Origin: Zingiber officinale
Lineage: Eukaryota; Streptophyta; Magnoliopsida; Zingiberales; Zingiberaceae
Reading direction: 5' to 3'
DNA: 64,000 nt
Assembly: GCF_018446385.1 (NCBI RefSeq)
Contig: NC_056004.1
Span: 31,440,492-31,504,491 of the forward strand
The position numbers and the translations under genes are program-made. Positions 36,141 to 47,447 of the stretch are shown in pieces. Positions within the stretch are counted from its first letter, which is position 1, and the number at the start of each line of letters is the position of its first letter. Under the pieces are notes generated by a model that saw nothing but the letters and a program-made list of their open reading frames with translations, was not told the DNA's origin and made no database searches.

Positions 36141-36242
36141 ATGGTTCGGAACAAGAACCCCCTCTCTCGATCTCGATCTCGATCTCGATCTCGAATAATC
36201 TTCGGTTTTGGACGCAGGATGCGGCCAAGGCGGCGTTGGTAA
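36141..36242 (+). promoter_or_regulatory. Upstream ORF in the 5' leader of the SUMO-like gene
   Basis: The first ATG of the leader opens a 33-codon frame (MVRNKNPL, then an Arg-Ser run from the (TCTCGA)n repeat at about 36,168-36,198, ending MRPRRRW). Its TAA (36,240-36,242) overlaps by one base the ACG at 36,242 that begins the conserved acidic protein. This could be a regulatory uORF. It could also be the true start with a local sequence error. Confidence 0.4.
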
Positions 36243-39200
36243 CGGTGGAGGAGGAAGAAGAGTTCGAGCCTCTCTTCAATTACAACCGCGTCGAGCCCGT
36301 GGATCTCCTCTCCTTCCAGGGTTAGTTCCTGTTTTCTTCTCGCTTCACTCGAAGTCCATTTCTTGGCCGGCAAGTGATTTCTGTATTCCGCACAGATGAC
36401 GCCTTCGATTCTTCCCCTATTGTCACCTTTGTCGAGCGCAAGAAAGCGTCGGATGCCTCCGTCAGTGCAAATAAGGTTCTTTCTTCACCGGTGGATCATT
36501 CTGGGGGAAATTGTCTTTGACAGTTCTAGTGGTTGTGTAGGAGGGGAACGTGAAAGGTAATTACGGAGCCACTGTGGTTGTCCTTGACGATGACGAGGAA
36601 GTAGATGGGAAAGGGAAGAAAGGCGGGGGTCAGGTGCCGCCTCGTAAGCCTCCGAATTCGGTAAAGGGATTAGGTGAGAAGGCTAACAATGATGAGGATT
36701 GGCTGCCTCCGCCGCCCCCTAGGGTTCCAAACCCCAGATTAAAATCACGAGAGGAGAAGACTCTCCAAGAGTTGCGGTATGATCTAATCCTTGTTTACCT
36801 GAGATTTTAGATATTACTCTTCTTTTCTTCTTCTTCTTCTTCTTCTTCTTCTCTTGTATGAAGAATTGAATGCTAAAATTGGCAATCGAACATTTATGCT
36901 GTGCTTACTTCGAATTAGGGGAAATGTAAGATTGTGTTTACTTTGAAGCAAAGAAACATGAAGGAAAGGCAGGAGGAAATGGGAAAGTTCATTACAGAGA
37001 CTAAAACTTAAGAATGATTATAAAGCTTATAAGTTTAAATTAAACATAATATAAAAGGACCTAAAAGTAATTAACTACCAGTTGAACAAGATATTAAATA
37101 AATTGAAAAATTATGCACAACCTAAACTTGATCAAAGCTAAGTAACAAAGTTATATTTAATCTCCATTCATAAAAATATAGGAAACCTTCAAGTTGACCA
37201 GGGTTGGTTTGGCTGACTTTGGATAGGATAGAAGGGAGCAGGTTGTGAAGGTGGCCTCGTTACCCACACATCCGGCCGGATGAATGGAGCACGGGTTTGT
37301 TTGAATGAGCCTTGGCAGGTCCTAGAATGCCTGTCAAGGGCGTGAGCACATACCTCAGAGTAATCATCACCACCTGGACCTCACATCTCGGCACAGTGGT
37401 ATGTGTAACCTGCCTGCTGTCCAAGTTAACCACAATATTTCCTTTAATTCATAATGCCTAACAGAACGTTGCAGCAAGGGAATCTCTGAAAAAATTTGGA
37501 TATACAAAACTTAAAATGAAAGTAACTGTTAAGTATTTTAAAAAAGTCTTGAAAAATCTAATAATAATTAATCATATCAAAAATTGAATGTAATCATCAC
37601 TTAAATAAAATCGATCTGGAAGATGTGAACCAGACAATAATTGAAAATCTTCAATGGATTAATAGGCATTTGGATCAAAACTCAGAAAGTCTAGAAGCAA
37701 TCATTCAAAACTAATTAAAACTAAACTAAGTCGGTAATGTAATTCAAACTCCCTTTAATATCTGACTCACTTGTACAAGTGATTATGCAAAATAGTTAAT
37801 TGAATCCCCAACCTAATAAGAATTAAGCCATTGTACAAAAAATGTGAAAAGAACCATAATATATGGCTCTCTTCTTGCCCCTTGAATCAACTATCTTATT
37901 TCCTATAAGTTGCTTCAAAACTTTATATGAATGCGGTATGTCACACCATCCTTTATAGATCAAAATCTTTTGGCTTTTATATAGCAACATCTACAAAATG
38001 TTAATGTAGATGAAATGAGAATACTAAGATGGATGTGTGAAGTTTAGAAATCAAAAAATAAAATTACTAATAAGTGAAAAAGGTAGAGATGGTATGGGCA
38101 TATTCAAACAGGCAATAGATTCTCTAGTTAGTAGAGTTAAATCTATTAAAGTGATAGGGTAGAGTGAGACCAAAGAAAAAAAAAGTAATGTAATAAAAAA
38201 AAGTAATATGAATACTACTAATGATATAGCTTTGTATAGAGTAAATTTGATGTTAAAATTAATGCAGTCAACCCCAAATAGAGGGGATAAACATGGTTGG
38301 ATGGCAATGGCTCAAAGTTTGACTACTTAAACTGACATTTGAATCACAATAAAGAACTGATATTGAAAATCCTATCTATCCAATCAACAAAGAAACAAAT
38401 AGTTAATGAACACATGACTAGCCCAAAAGAAAGAAACATAGTATAGCTTGAAATGGCAACATATTGTATCACGTATCACAGTCATTTGAAAGCACAATGC
38501 TAAATTGACAGTCCTATATAGCACACATACGTAGTTATCAGTTGGTGCCCTCGGAAAAGCTATTGCCTTTTTTTTATACTGATCAGGAGGGGGAACTAAG
38601 AAGGGGAAGGAGATTTTTCTGTCTGTGCATAAGTGTATCGTTCGTAGAGGAAGATGAGAAAGAAATCATCAATGCTGGTTGATACTGTGTTGTAGCTAGG
38701 GCTTGCCATTTTAGAATGGAAATTGGGTGTCATGTCAATTGTGTATTAGTTCTGGTATTTTACTGGACTGCTTGCAAGCAATGTTTAAACATAGCCTTTG
38801 TAAAGAATTAATATACATTTGTGTCTTTAATTCACTCCAGGCTATGTTTTCTTGGCTCATCTTCACTTGACGTTTGTTTACTTGCAGGAGATTTAGAAAC
38901 ATGAAAGATAAAATTATCAAAAGAAAATATAACATATGTAATTTATAGAATTTTACAGTATTATTCAAGCAACCCAATTAAGGAAATAATAAAATAAAAT
39001 CCAAGCATGGAACTTGATATGCGAACCATTTTCCTCCACTAAGAAAATTGCCAGTCCATGTGATAGAAATCAGATTGATATACCATAGATCTATAATCTG
39101 ATTGAAATTTCATAGAAATTGATTATTAATCAGCAAATTTATTTCTTTTCCATTTCTTTCCTCTTATGTTTGTCCAAATAAACATACAAGTAACTGCAAA

Positions 39201-42200
39201 GACACACAAGCGCTGTTCGAACTGTGCTATTTTTGTTGATCTCACAAATGTTGAAATTCTTTTGAGCTAAAGTCTAACAGACCTCAAATTGCTTCATCAT
39301 TATTCTTTGTGGCACTCTGCTGTGTACCTTTTGCAATGTGTAAGGCTTGTTTAACTTCATGATTCCATTTAGCTTTGTAACTTTGTTGCCTAATCATTTT
39401 TGATTGGATTGGAAGGGTAGTGTGTTTCCTGTTTTCAGTGGACAAGACTTCTGGAAGCTATGCAAATCTAATGTTGACTACCTTCTGCAGAAGCTGTATT
39501 CTTTCCTTTCCTTTCCTTTCCTCCATGTTTATGTAACTTAACTGTTAGACACACAGCATCCGATGGTCCCTTCATGTCAGCTACTAAGTCTTTCGCTCTT
39601 TCATAATTTATAGCACACATAGGTACTTATCAAATGGTGCCGCGGAAAAGCTATTGCTTTATTTTATACTGATCAGGAGGGGGAAATAAGAAGGGTAAGG
39701 AGATTTTTCTGTCTGCGCATAAGTGTATCGTTCGTAGAGGAAGATCAGGAAGAAATCATCATTGCTGGTTGATACTGTGTTGTAGCTAGGGCTTGCCCTC
39801 GTAGAATGGAAATTGGGTATTAGTACTGGTATTTTACTGGACTGCTTGCAAGCAATGTTTAAACATAGCCTTTCTAAAGAATTAATATACATTTGTGTCT
39901 TTAATTCACTCCAGGCTATGTTTTCTTGGCTCGTCTTCACTTGACCTTTGTTTACTTGCAGGAGATTTAGAAACATAAAAGATAAAATTATCAAAAGAAA
40001 ATATAACATATGCAATTTATAGAATTTTACAGTATTATTCAAGCAACCTAATTAAACAAATAAAAAAAAAATCCAAGCATGAAACTTGATATGTGAGCCA
40101 TGTTCCTCCGCTATAAGAAAATTGCCAGTCCATGTGATAGAAATCAGGTTGATATACCATAGATTTATAATCTGATTGTTTGATGATCTAAAAAATTCAC
40201 AGAAATTGATTATTAATCATCAAATTTATTTCTTTCCTTTTCTTTCCTCTTATGTTTGTCCAAATAAACATACAAGTAACTGCAAAGACATGCAAGTGCT
40301 GTTGGAACTGTGCTATTTTTGTTGATCTCACAAATGTTTGAAATTCTTGAGCTAAAGTCTAACAGACCTCAAATTGCTTCATCATTATTCTTTGTGGCAC
40401 TCTGCTGTGTACTTTGTAACAGACCTCACAAATGTGTAAGGCTTGTTTAACTTCATGACTCCATTGAGCTTTGTAACTTATTGCCTAATCAATTTTGATT
40501 GGATTGGAAGGGTAGTGTGTTTCCTGTTTTCAGTGGACAAGACTTCTGGAAGCTATACAAATCTAATGTTGACTGCCTCCTGTAGAAGCTTTATTCTTTC
40601 CTTTCCTTTCTTCCATGTTTATGTAACTTAACTGTTAGACACACAGCATCCGATGGTCCCTTCATCTCAGTTACTAAGTCTTTCACTCTTTGATAATTTG
40701 AATGGAAAGCATTAGTCATTCACTTGTTTGCTAACATATATGAAAATTTCGTCGCTGTGTATATGGTACAACACTTAGTTATATTTTGCAAGTGGCCTTC
40801 TAGCACTGTGCAGACAAATAAATGGTTCTTAAAGAAGGAAAACCATCTACATTTTTGGAGTTTATGAAATATAATATTAAAAAAATATATTTTCTAAGTA
40901 GCCTTGTAGCACTGGGCAGACAGATAAATAAATGGTTCTTAAAGAGGAAAAGTCATATGCATTTTTGGAGTTTATGTAATATAATATTAAAAAAATTAGC
41001 GCACACCATGAATTGTGTCATTTAGTTTGCTTAATACAAGTTCGTCAAATGCTAATTTTCTTTTATTAATTTCAACCGTTTGATTTATTTCTTCTAAATT
41101 TAAGACTATCATTCTGACATCTCAAGGAATTAGTGATTACTTCTAGGATTGAGTGTTTCTGTAAATCAACTATGATATAATTGGTCAGTATTCTTTCGCT
41201 TTGGGTCATTGAAAAGCCATTTTAAGCAACTCATGCCAATATACTATAATGCACTATAATATTTTGGTTTATTAAGCTCAAAGACTAAGAAGATCTGGCT
41301 TTTATATGCGTGATATGAAATTTTTCTTTGATAGAAGGAATTAGCAGACATGGGCATCACATCCACATTTAACCAAACTCAGTTCTAAAATTGATCTATA
41401 AACCAGCGATCAAGCTTCAGTTTACAGTTACTCACTGTAAATATTCACTAATCAATGTGGCAGGGGCTGGATTTTTAAACTTTTTTGGTTGAAATGCAGT
41501 GTTTAATTATGTTTAGCACCCACATCAATGCTTTCTCAACATTAAACTACTGTCATTTGATGCTTTTTTTTTTCCACTCGAGCTCTATTTTAAGTTTATC
41601 TGGATAAGGAAAGTGCAAAAGTTTTATGTAATTTTTTTATGTCCAGAGCTTATCATTTTATTGTTATATTGTTCCCAGTTGATGAATGCAGTCATTCCTG
41701 CCATTCAACCGACTTTAATACTTACAACTGTATGTGGTTATGTAATTTGATGTGTTTTTCTCTCTAATTTGTAGATTACATAAGCAAAATCTAGCTTCGA
41801 TTGCTCAGTCAGTGCAAGATGTACTGCATCATGTAGAGGAAGCTGAGATAGAGCAGCATAACAGATCAAGAAAACCCGTTGAGCAACCATCAAAAGAACA
41901 AATCCTAAGACAAAAGATAGTAATATCAATCCAAGACAAACTAGGACAAATGCAGTTTCGTGTCTATTTGGTAATGTTTCTTGCTCATGTTTTACTTTCT
42001 TCAAATGTTGCTATCTTATTATGGGTTACAGGTTGATCGAGGTTATATTGGCATATATTTTACTGTACCATACTGGATTTTAAAGGAATGCTATATTATG
42101 TATGAGTAAGTAGTAACCAAGGTTTATTTTTTATCCTAAGGAAAGTTCAGTATTTGTGGAGTACAGTGCTTAGAGGTCTGTGTCAATATTTTGGGTCTAT

Positions 42201-45200
42201 ATGTATTACAGTGTATTCTAAGCATGATTTTTCCTTCAACAATATCGTATTATGAATATTGGGATAATAATATTGGATTATTATTTGATAAAATCTCCTT
42301 TTATAATTCTAAATAATATTAGATTATTGTATCTCATTAGGTTATTAGTAATTAATAAATCACATTTTTCATATAGAATTAATAAATATTACTAAAACTA
42401 CATTATGATGTGATAAAATCATATTTATTGATATAATATTATCTTATATATTATTATTTGATAGCATCAGCTCCATTTATAGGTGGGACTTGCCATCTCA
42501 GTTAAATCCAAATCGGGTTTTATATGAAAGTGATTTTAAGTGATCAAGAGAAATATATTGTCTCCTCCATGGCTCCATCAACTATAATCTTTTTTGAGAG
42601 ACATTGATAAGAGTAAGGCAGTTTCAAGGCTACTATTAAGGATCTAGATCTAGCTTGTGAAAGATCATGAGCAGTGACAAGATTGAACGATTATCCCTTA
42701 ACCTTGCATAAATCTTGAGGTTGTGAGATTGTGTTTTGAGTTAGAATTGATGTGAATGACTAAAATTGTCACTCCCTCGCCCATGTGTTTATTAGAATTT
42801 AAAAAATTCAAGCTGAAATCAGTGAAAAGTCAGCTATATTGGTCCAGTTTTCTCCCCTCAAAATTTAACTAATTTGACCGTATCTCAATAATATTCTTTT
42901 TTTTTATTTTGATTTAACCTTGAACAAATTGCAGCTTATTTGCATTGGAATCAAATTTATTTCCTAGCTAATTTCTTCCTAATTGTATTTTTTTTTAAAA
43001 ATCTTTTGATTAGGCTTTGTAAGATGACCAATTTCTCAATAAATATTGAAAGGGCCTTTGCTAATGCCAATATGATACCTTTATTGCTAACTACCCTTTT
43101 TGGTACATCAATTGCAGACTTATTCATGTAGTGGATAGGATTCTAGGCCCAGATAACTTTATTGGTTTTGGGTTGTTTTTGTCTTAGACTTTTAAGTAAT
43201 AAAAATATATATTTTTAAAATGTGATAAAATACTCAAAAAGATAAACCCAATGGGTTGATGTGTGACATGGTCTTTCAGTGTGGCTCCCAAGTTGCAATA
43301 ATTTTATCAGTTTGAAATAATTGTAACCAAATACAACCCCTTATTATACTTAAGGTTTACCTCCATTTGCTGCTTCCTTATTTGTTCTTCATCAAATGTC
43401 TCCATGTAATTGTAAATCAGACAAATTTGTAATGTCATCATTCGTGCTAAGTACTTTGCATTGGACTTTATATTGATACTTGATAGCGTCCTAGGAGTGT
43501 CAGAGTAGATTGGATGTCCTTCTATGATGAAAGAACTTATCAACAACCTGAAGATCCTTTTCAATTTCCATCACTAGTTATTTTATGGATGAGCCTATTG
43601 AATGGATGTTTTGATGCCTCATTGAACCAGATGGCGGCATTGCTTTCTTGCTGCTACTTGCTAGCAGCAAAATAGATGGATTGGGCTCTCTAGATTGACC
43701 TTGGAATATCTAATTTTCCCAGTTATTATCAGATGCTGAAAACATCCAACACAGAAAGACTGGATTATCTTAATGGAAAAGAGGTAGGAAAAGTGGGAGG
43801 ACAGCTCCCTTTCCTAGTTTACTTTGAATTTAAAGGGTGCAAAATCAAGAGAGTGAAAGATCGTTAATTTTCCAACATGTCCTTTCTGTTTATAAATGTC
43901 CATTGGACACAGAAGGAGAGAAAAACGAAGGGGGGAAAAGAAAGAAAAATCATTTAGACAAGTGATTCATTAACAAATGCGATTGGCTTACTGACGCAGT
44001 CTCTGTTATTAAAATATTATTAAAGTCAAGGTTTGAAGTGCCGTTCTGTGCCGTCCCGCACGGACGGTTTTTACCGTTCCGCCGGGCGGCCGAAACCGGC
44101 ACGGGAGGCGTCCCCGTCTCGGCGGCGCCGGAGGAGACGCGGGACGCCTCCTTCGGCGCTAGAGGAGACGCGGGACGTCTCCGGCGGCGTCCCGCGGCAC
44201 ATTTGGCAGCGAAGGCGTCGCGCGCGACGCCTTCTGGGGCGCCAAAATCGTCCAGCAGGGTCGCCGGACGCTTCTGGCGACCCTTCCGGCGCCGCCGGAG
44301 GCGTCCGGCGACGCTTCCAGCGTCGCCGGACGCCCCCCGCGAGATCGCGATGATCGATCGCGATCTCGGGTACGCGTTTTTTTTTTTTTTCTGTTTTTAA
44401 TAATTATTTATTTTATTTTATTAATTTAAACAATTCCTAAGGAGGATGGGTAGAGGATGTGTGATATTTCGAAGAGGCTTTTATAAACCTAGTTAAATTA
44501 ACCTAATAAAATATATAAAAAAATATATTTAAAATTAAAATAAATTAAATAAATTTTATTAATTAATATACTGATAATATTTTAAATTTCATTTAAAAAT
44601 TTTAAAAAATATATAATAATTCTTATTTATATTCTAATATATTTTTATTATTTTAAATTTCATTTAAATTTTTTAAAAAATTCTAAAAAAAATTAAAAAA
44701 TTCTAATAAATTATATTTATATTCTGATTTTTTTTAATTTTTTACTTGATATTTTTTACTATTTAAAATATATATTATTTAATTAATAATTAATTAAATA
44801 AATAAATAGTTAATTTATATAATTATTATTAATATAAAATAATATCTTGTATTATTATTATTATTATTATTATTATAGATACTTCCATTTTAATCTGAAT
44901 TATTGATATATCAATTCTATTTAAATAAAATTATTTTTAATTATTTTTTTTAACAATATTAAATTATTCAATAATTGAGAACTTATAATAAATCAATATA
45001 CAACTTATTTTTATATACACAATAAACATATTTATCTTATCATTATTATAGATAAATAAAAAATACCGAAACTATATCGGCGCGGCACGATACGATACCG
45101 AAACCGTATCGTTCCGGCCTGAGACCGAAACCTCGGCACGGGTCGAAATTTTAAACCATGATTAAAGTATTTACCTTTATCTGGATTTCTTGTCTCTTGT

Positions 45201-47447
45201 CTAAGTTTGACATTTCTTACCTAAAAGAAATTTGATCTTTCTCTCAAATGATAGTCCATCTGATTTTTATTCGAACTTCACAATCCATGAGTTTTTTTTT
45301 TTTTCAAATTAACTTTGATTTCCAATACACTTGGGCCATTCATTTCAAATTTATCTATTTGATATATAATTGATCTTTGAAGTATGTGAGAGAATATTTT
45401 CCTATTGTATAAATCTAATCTTGGTAGTATTACTTGGTTCACCCAATAGTTGCAAGTAAAGCCTGGAACAACCTGTGAGAAAATTTCAATCTCACTAACT
45501 GACTTTATTTCAGCAAATCAAGTTTGCTCATGCCCATCATGTCATATCACCCAAAATTCCCTCCGATGTGGCAATCAAAGTGAAAAATAGTTTAGGATTT
45601 AAATATTTTATGATGTCCTTGAGTCACTTAGATTTGTGATTTTGACTATAATGTACTCACATAATATTGGGAGAGACTGGCATGAACCTTCTCCCACATA
45701 ATCCTATTTTTATTAGTGAAGATATATGTTAGACATTGGTGATATTCTTGACGAGTTGACACAGATAGGGTTGTGATTACTCAGTGCAGGACTCTTGATT
45801 TTGTTAATTCAGATAGTAACTAATCAAGAGGGATTTTTGGTGTTAAGATGTGATCAAATGAAATTGTGGTTTGTTGAGACAAAAGTTTGATGGAAGGAGT
45901 TTTGGGGGAAATAAATTATTGAAAATGAATTTAAATTATCAATAAAATTAGATAGTAGTAATATCTTTGAATGATTGTGATTGTGATTGTATTGTATTGA
46001 TGGGAGCAATTCTGCTATTGAGATTACAATCTGTTCTGTTCTTGACCAATCTAATGAAATTTGTACTTTATAGATCTGAAATTTGTACTTTTATAGTATT
46101 TTACAATTTGCTTTAAGGAATCAAATGAATTGGATTCCAATGTTTCTTTTTTCTATCACGACCTTCTCAAGTGCTATTGCATTTTTCTAATCAACACACT
46201 CAGTTACATTGAGGATGCAAGGATTGAGTCTTTAATGGTCACTTCGACACAATTGTTTTGGGATGGTGGAGGGGGCGAGATAAGGCTAGCCAGTCCCTAC
46301 TGTAGTATTGGTGTGGTCTCTTAGCGAGAGACTTGGAATTTTGTGGTGGCTGTTTTGGCTAACAAACTACAGAGATGGGCAACTGGAGATGATGACAATA
46401 GGACATATAGGCTGTAACTACCACTACTTGTTTGAGGACAAATTAGTCCTTGTGACAGCGTGTCATAAGATTGGGTCAAATGATGTTGTCATCTGAATTT
46501 CATGGGGTGTTGAGGTGGAGAGTGAATTTGCAGATGGGGCACGTGCTGCTCAGGTAATCTGTGATGTTCTTCCTGTTGATGAGCACCAAATGCATTCTGA
46601 GGGTGAATGAACACTATGGAATTCTTTTATGGAATCACAAGAGGGAATGAGATGTGTATTGGGGTTAGCAAGCATAATGTGGCCTACTATCATTTGATAT
46701 ACAAGGTTTTGCCCGAGTTGGCATTCTCATGCCTAGGGAAGATAGGAGGAAGTAGACAACTTATCCAACACTCAATTTGTCTTAATGGCAGATCTAAGAT
46801 TTTTTTAGGGTTTCTAAACCTAAAATGAAAGGGCAGTCTGGTGCATAATGCTCCCGTCAATACGGAGTCTCGGGAAGGGTCTATTATACGTAGCCTTACT
46901 CTACTTTGCAATTGACAGTTTTCAAGATTCTAACTTGTAACCTCTAAGTCACACGGCACTACCATTGCGCTAAGGCTCCTCAACTTTCTATAACCTAAAT
47001 AATATAATAAATCTATATGAGTTATAGATGCTCAGAGGAATAGGAGCAACTTGGCCATTACTTTAATTTGAAAAATTAAAGAGAAAGACATGATATTTAT
47101 CAGGTTTGCTGAATTGTTGCAAGTGTAACTGTTCTTCTAATCATTGTTTTTTTCCCCACTTTGTCTAAGCCTAACTAATCCTTGAATGGCTTTTATCCTT
47201 TTTGTCTTTTGACACTCAGTTGTGTTTTTGTTGATAAAGTAATTGTTTAGAACTTAAAGAGGGGCAATCATGTACATTGCAGGATGAAAATTTTGATAGG
47301 CTTTTCAAATTGTATGCTGAAAAGGTACAAGTCAAGCTGGACAAGTTAGTATTCTCTTTCGACGGAGAGAAAGTTAGTTCAAATGCGACACCTGAAGCCC
47401 TTGGCATGGAGAATGACGATATCATTGAAGTTTATGATAAATCATAG
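36242..47447 (+). CDS. SUMO-like (Rad60-SLD type) domain protein, five exons
   Basis: Exons are 36,242(?)-36,320, 36,396-36,475, 36,541-36,776, 41,775-41,970 and 47,283-47,447. All introns are GT...AG and all phases join, giving about 251 residues if translation starts at the ACG. The N-terminus is acidic (VEEEEEFEPLFNYNRVEPVD), followed by a Gly/Lys and Pro-rich middle (PPPPPRVPNPRLKSREEKTL), a helical stretch (SIAQSVQDVLHHVEEAEIEQ) and a C-terminal ubiquitin-fold (residues about 178-251: KIVISIQDKLGQMQFRVYL, ENFDRLFKLYAEKV, LVFSFDGEKV, LGMENDDIIEVYDKS). The family has one member in Arabidopsis of about 215 aa. Rad60-type SUMO-like domains are not conjugated (no Gly-Gly end, as here) and contact SUMO-pathway enzymes in DNA repair. 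That role is inferred. No in-frame ATG precedes the conserved start. Introns 3 and 4 are about 5.0 and 5.3 kb. Confidence 0.85.
37912..38325 (+). mobile_element. 3' fragment of an RTE-type LINE
   Basis: Near 38,000-38,035 the sequence reads NVDEMRILRWMCE, the conserved end of the reverse transcriptase ORF in plant RTE LINEs (usually VAEMRMLRWMCG). It is followed by a degenerate WYGHIQ-like piece. The end has the characteristic tail GTCAACCCCAAATAGAGGGG (about 38,268-38,287). The 5' part is missing and the frame is interrupted several times. It is an old dead copy inside an intron. Confidence 0.65.
38515..40700. repeat. 1.09-kb tandem duplication in intron 3
   Basis: About 38,515-39,608 and 39,609-40,700 are two copies in direct orientation. 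Both begin TATAGCACACATA, share GATCAGGAGGGGGAA, GGAGATTTAGAAACATAAAAG-type and GACACACAGCATCCGATGGT blocks, and end near CACTCTTT/GATAATTT. By eye they differ by a few percent plus small indels. The paired minus-strand ORFs of about 80-127 codons are copies of one non-coding open stretch. Confidence 0.9.
40796..41000. repeat. Tandem pair of about 106 bp
   Basis: Two direct copies each carry TAGCACTG-GCAGACA, AAATGGTTCTTAAAGA, CATTTTTGGAGTTTATG and AATATAATATTAAAAAAAT. They start near 40,796 and 40,902. Confidence 0.85.
44027..45160. mobile_element. Non-autonomous hAT-like element with 8-bp target duplication
   Basis: ATTAAAGT flanks it at 44,019-44,026 and 45,161-45,168. The ends are CAAGGTTTGAA and (reverse-complemented) CATGGTTTAAAA, imperfect inverted repeats starting CA as in hAT elements. 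The left 330 bp (44,040-44,370) are extremely GC-rich with repeated GGCGCCGGA/GACGCGGGACG words. The middle is extremely AT-rich, with an (ATT)n run at about 44,855-44,877. The right 100 bp are again CG-rich (CGGCGCGGCACGATACGATA). There is no transposase. The overlapping GC-rich open frames are composition artefacts. Confidence 0.75.
46828..46981 (-). mobile_element. Au-type SINE
   Basis: On the minus strand: AGGAGCCTTAGCGCAATGGT (box A), GAGGTTACAAGTTAGAATC (box B), then GTAAGGCTACGTATAATAGA and GTGCACCAGACTGCCCTTT-like sequence toward the tail. These are the hallmark blocks of the plant Au SINE. The copy is nearly full length and moderately mutated, inside intron 4. Confidence 0.85.

Larger units (their letters stand above)
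36777..41774 (+). other. Intron 3 of the SUMO-like gene, repeat-filled
   Basis: A 5.0-kb intron. It holds a (TTC)n microsatellite at about 36,825-36,853, a GC-richer unidentified patch at 37,180-37,440, an RTE LINE tail, a 1.09-kb tandem duplication and a 106-bp duplication, listed separately. No exon is needed to keep the reading frame. Confidence 0.75.
41971..47282 (+). other. Intron 4 of the SUMO-like gene
   Basis: A 5.3-kb intron. 42,230-42,480 is an AT-rich, TAATATT-repeating stretch that may be a degraded MITE. 44,027-45,160 is an hAT-like element. 46,828-46,981 is an Au-type SINE. 46,460-46,630 has a coding-like remnant of unknown origin. The rest is featureless. Confidence 0.7.

Noticed and set aside
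36068-36373. Minus-strand 101-codon ORF with an Arg-Asp run
   Set aside because: Antisense to exon 1 of the SUMO-like gene; the Arg-Asp run is the hexamer repeat read backwards.
38735-40042. Paired minus-strand ORFs (80 and 127 codons)
   Set aside because: Copies of one intronic non-coding stretch created by the 1.09-kb duplication.
42230-42480. AT-rich stretch with repeated TAATATT words, compared with a similar stretch at 62,470-62,760
   Set aside because: Similarity is mostly composition. No inverted ends or target duplication could be fixed, so not called a MITE.
44033-44400. Two overlapping + frames of 106 and 120 codons, rich in Arg/Ala/Gly
   Set aside because: They lie in the GC-rich repeat block of the hAT-like element. 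Open length is explained by composition, and no domain was seen.
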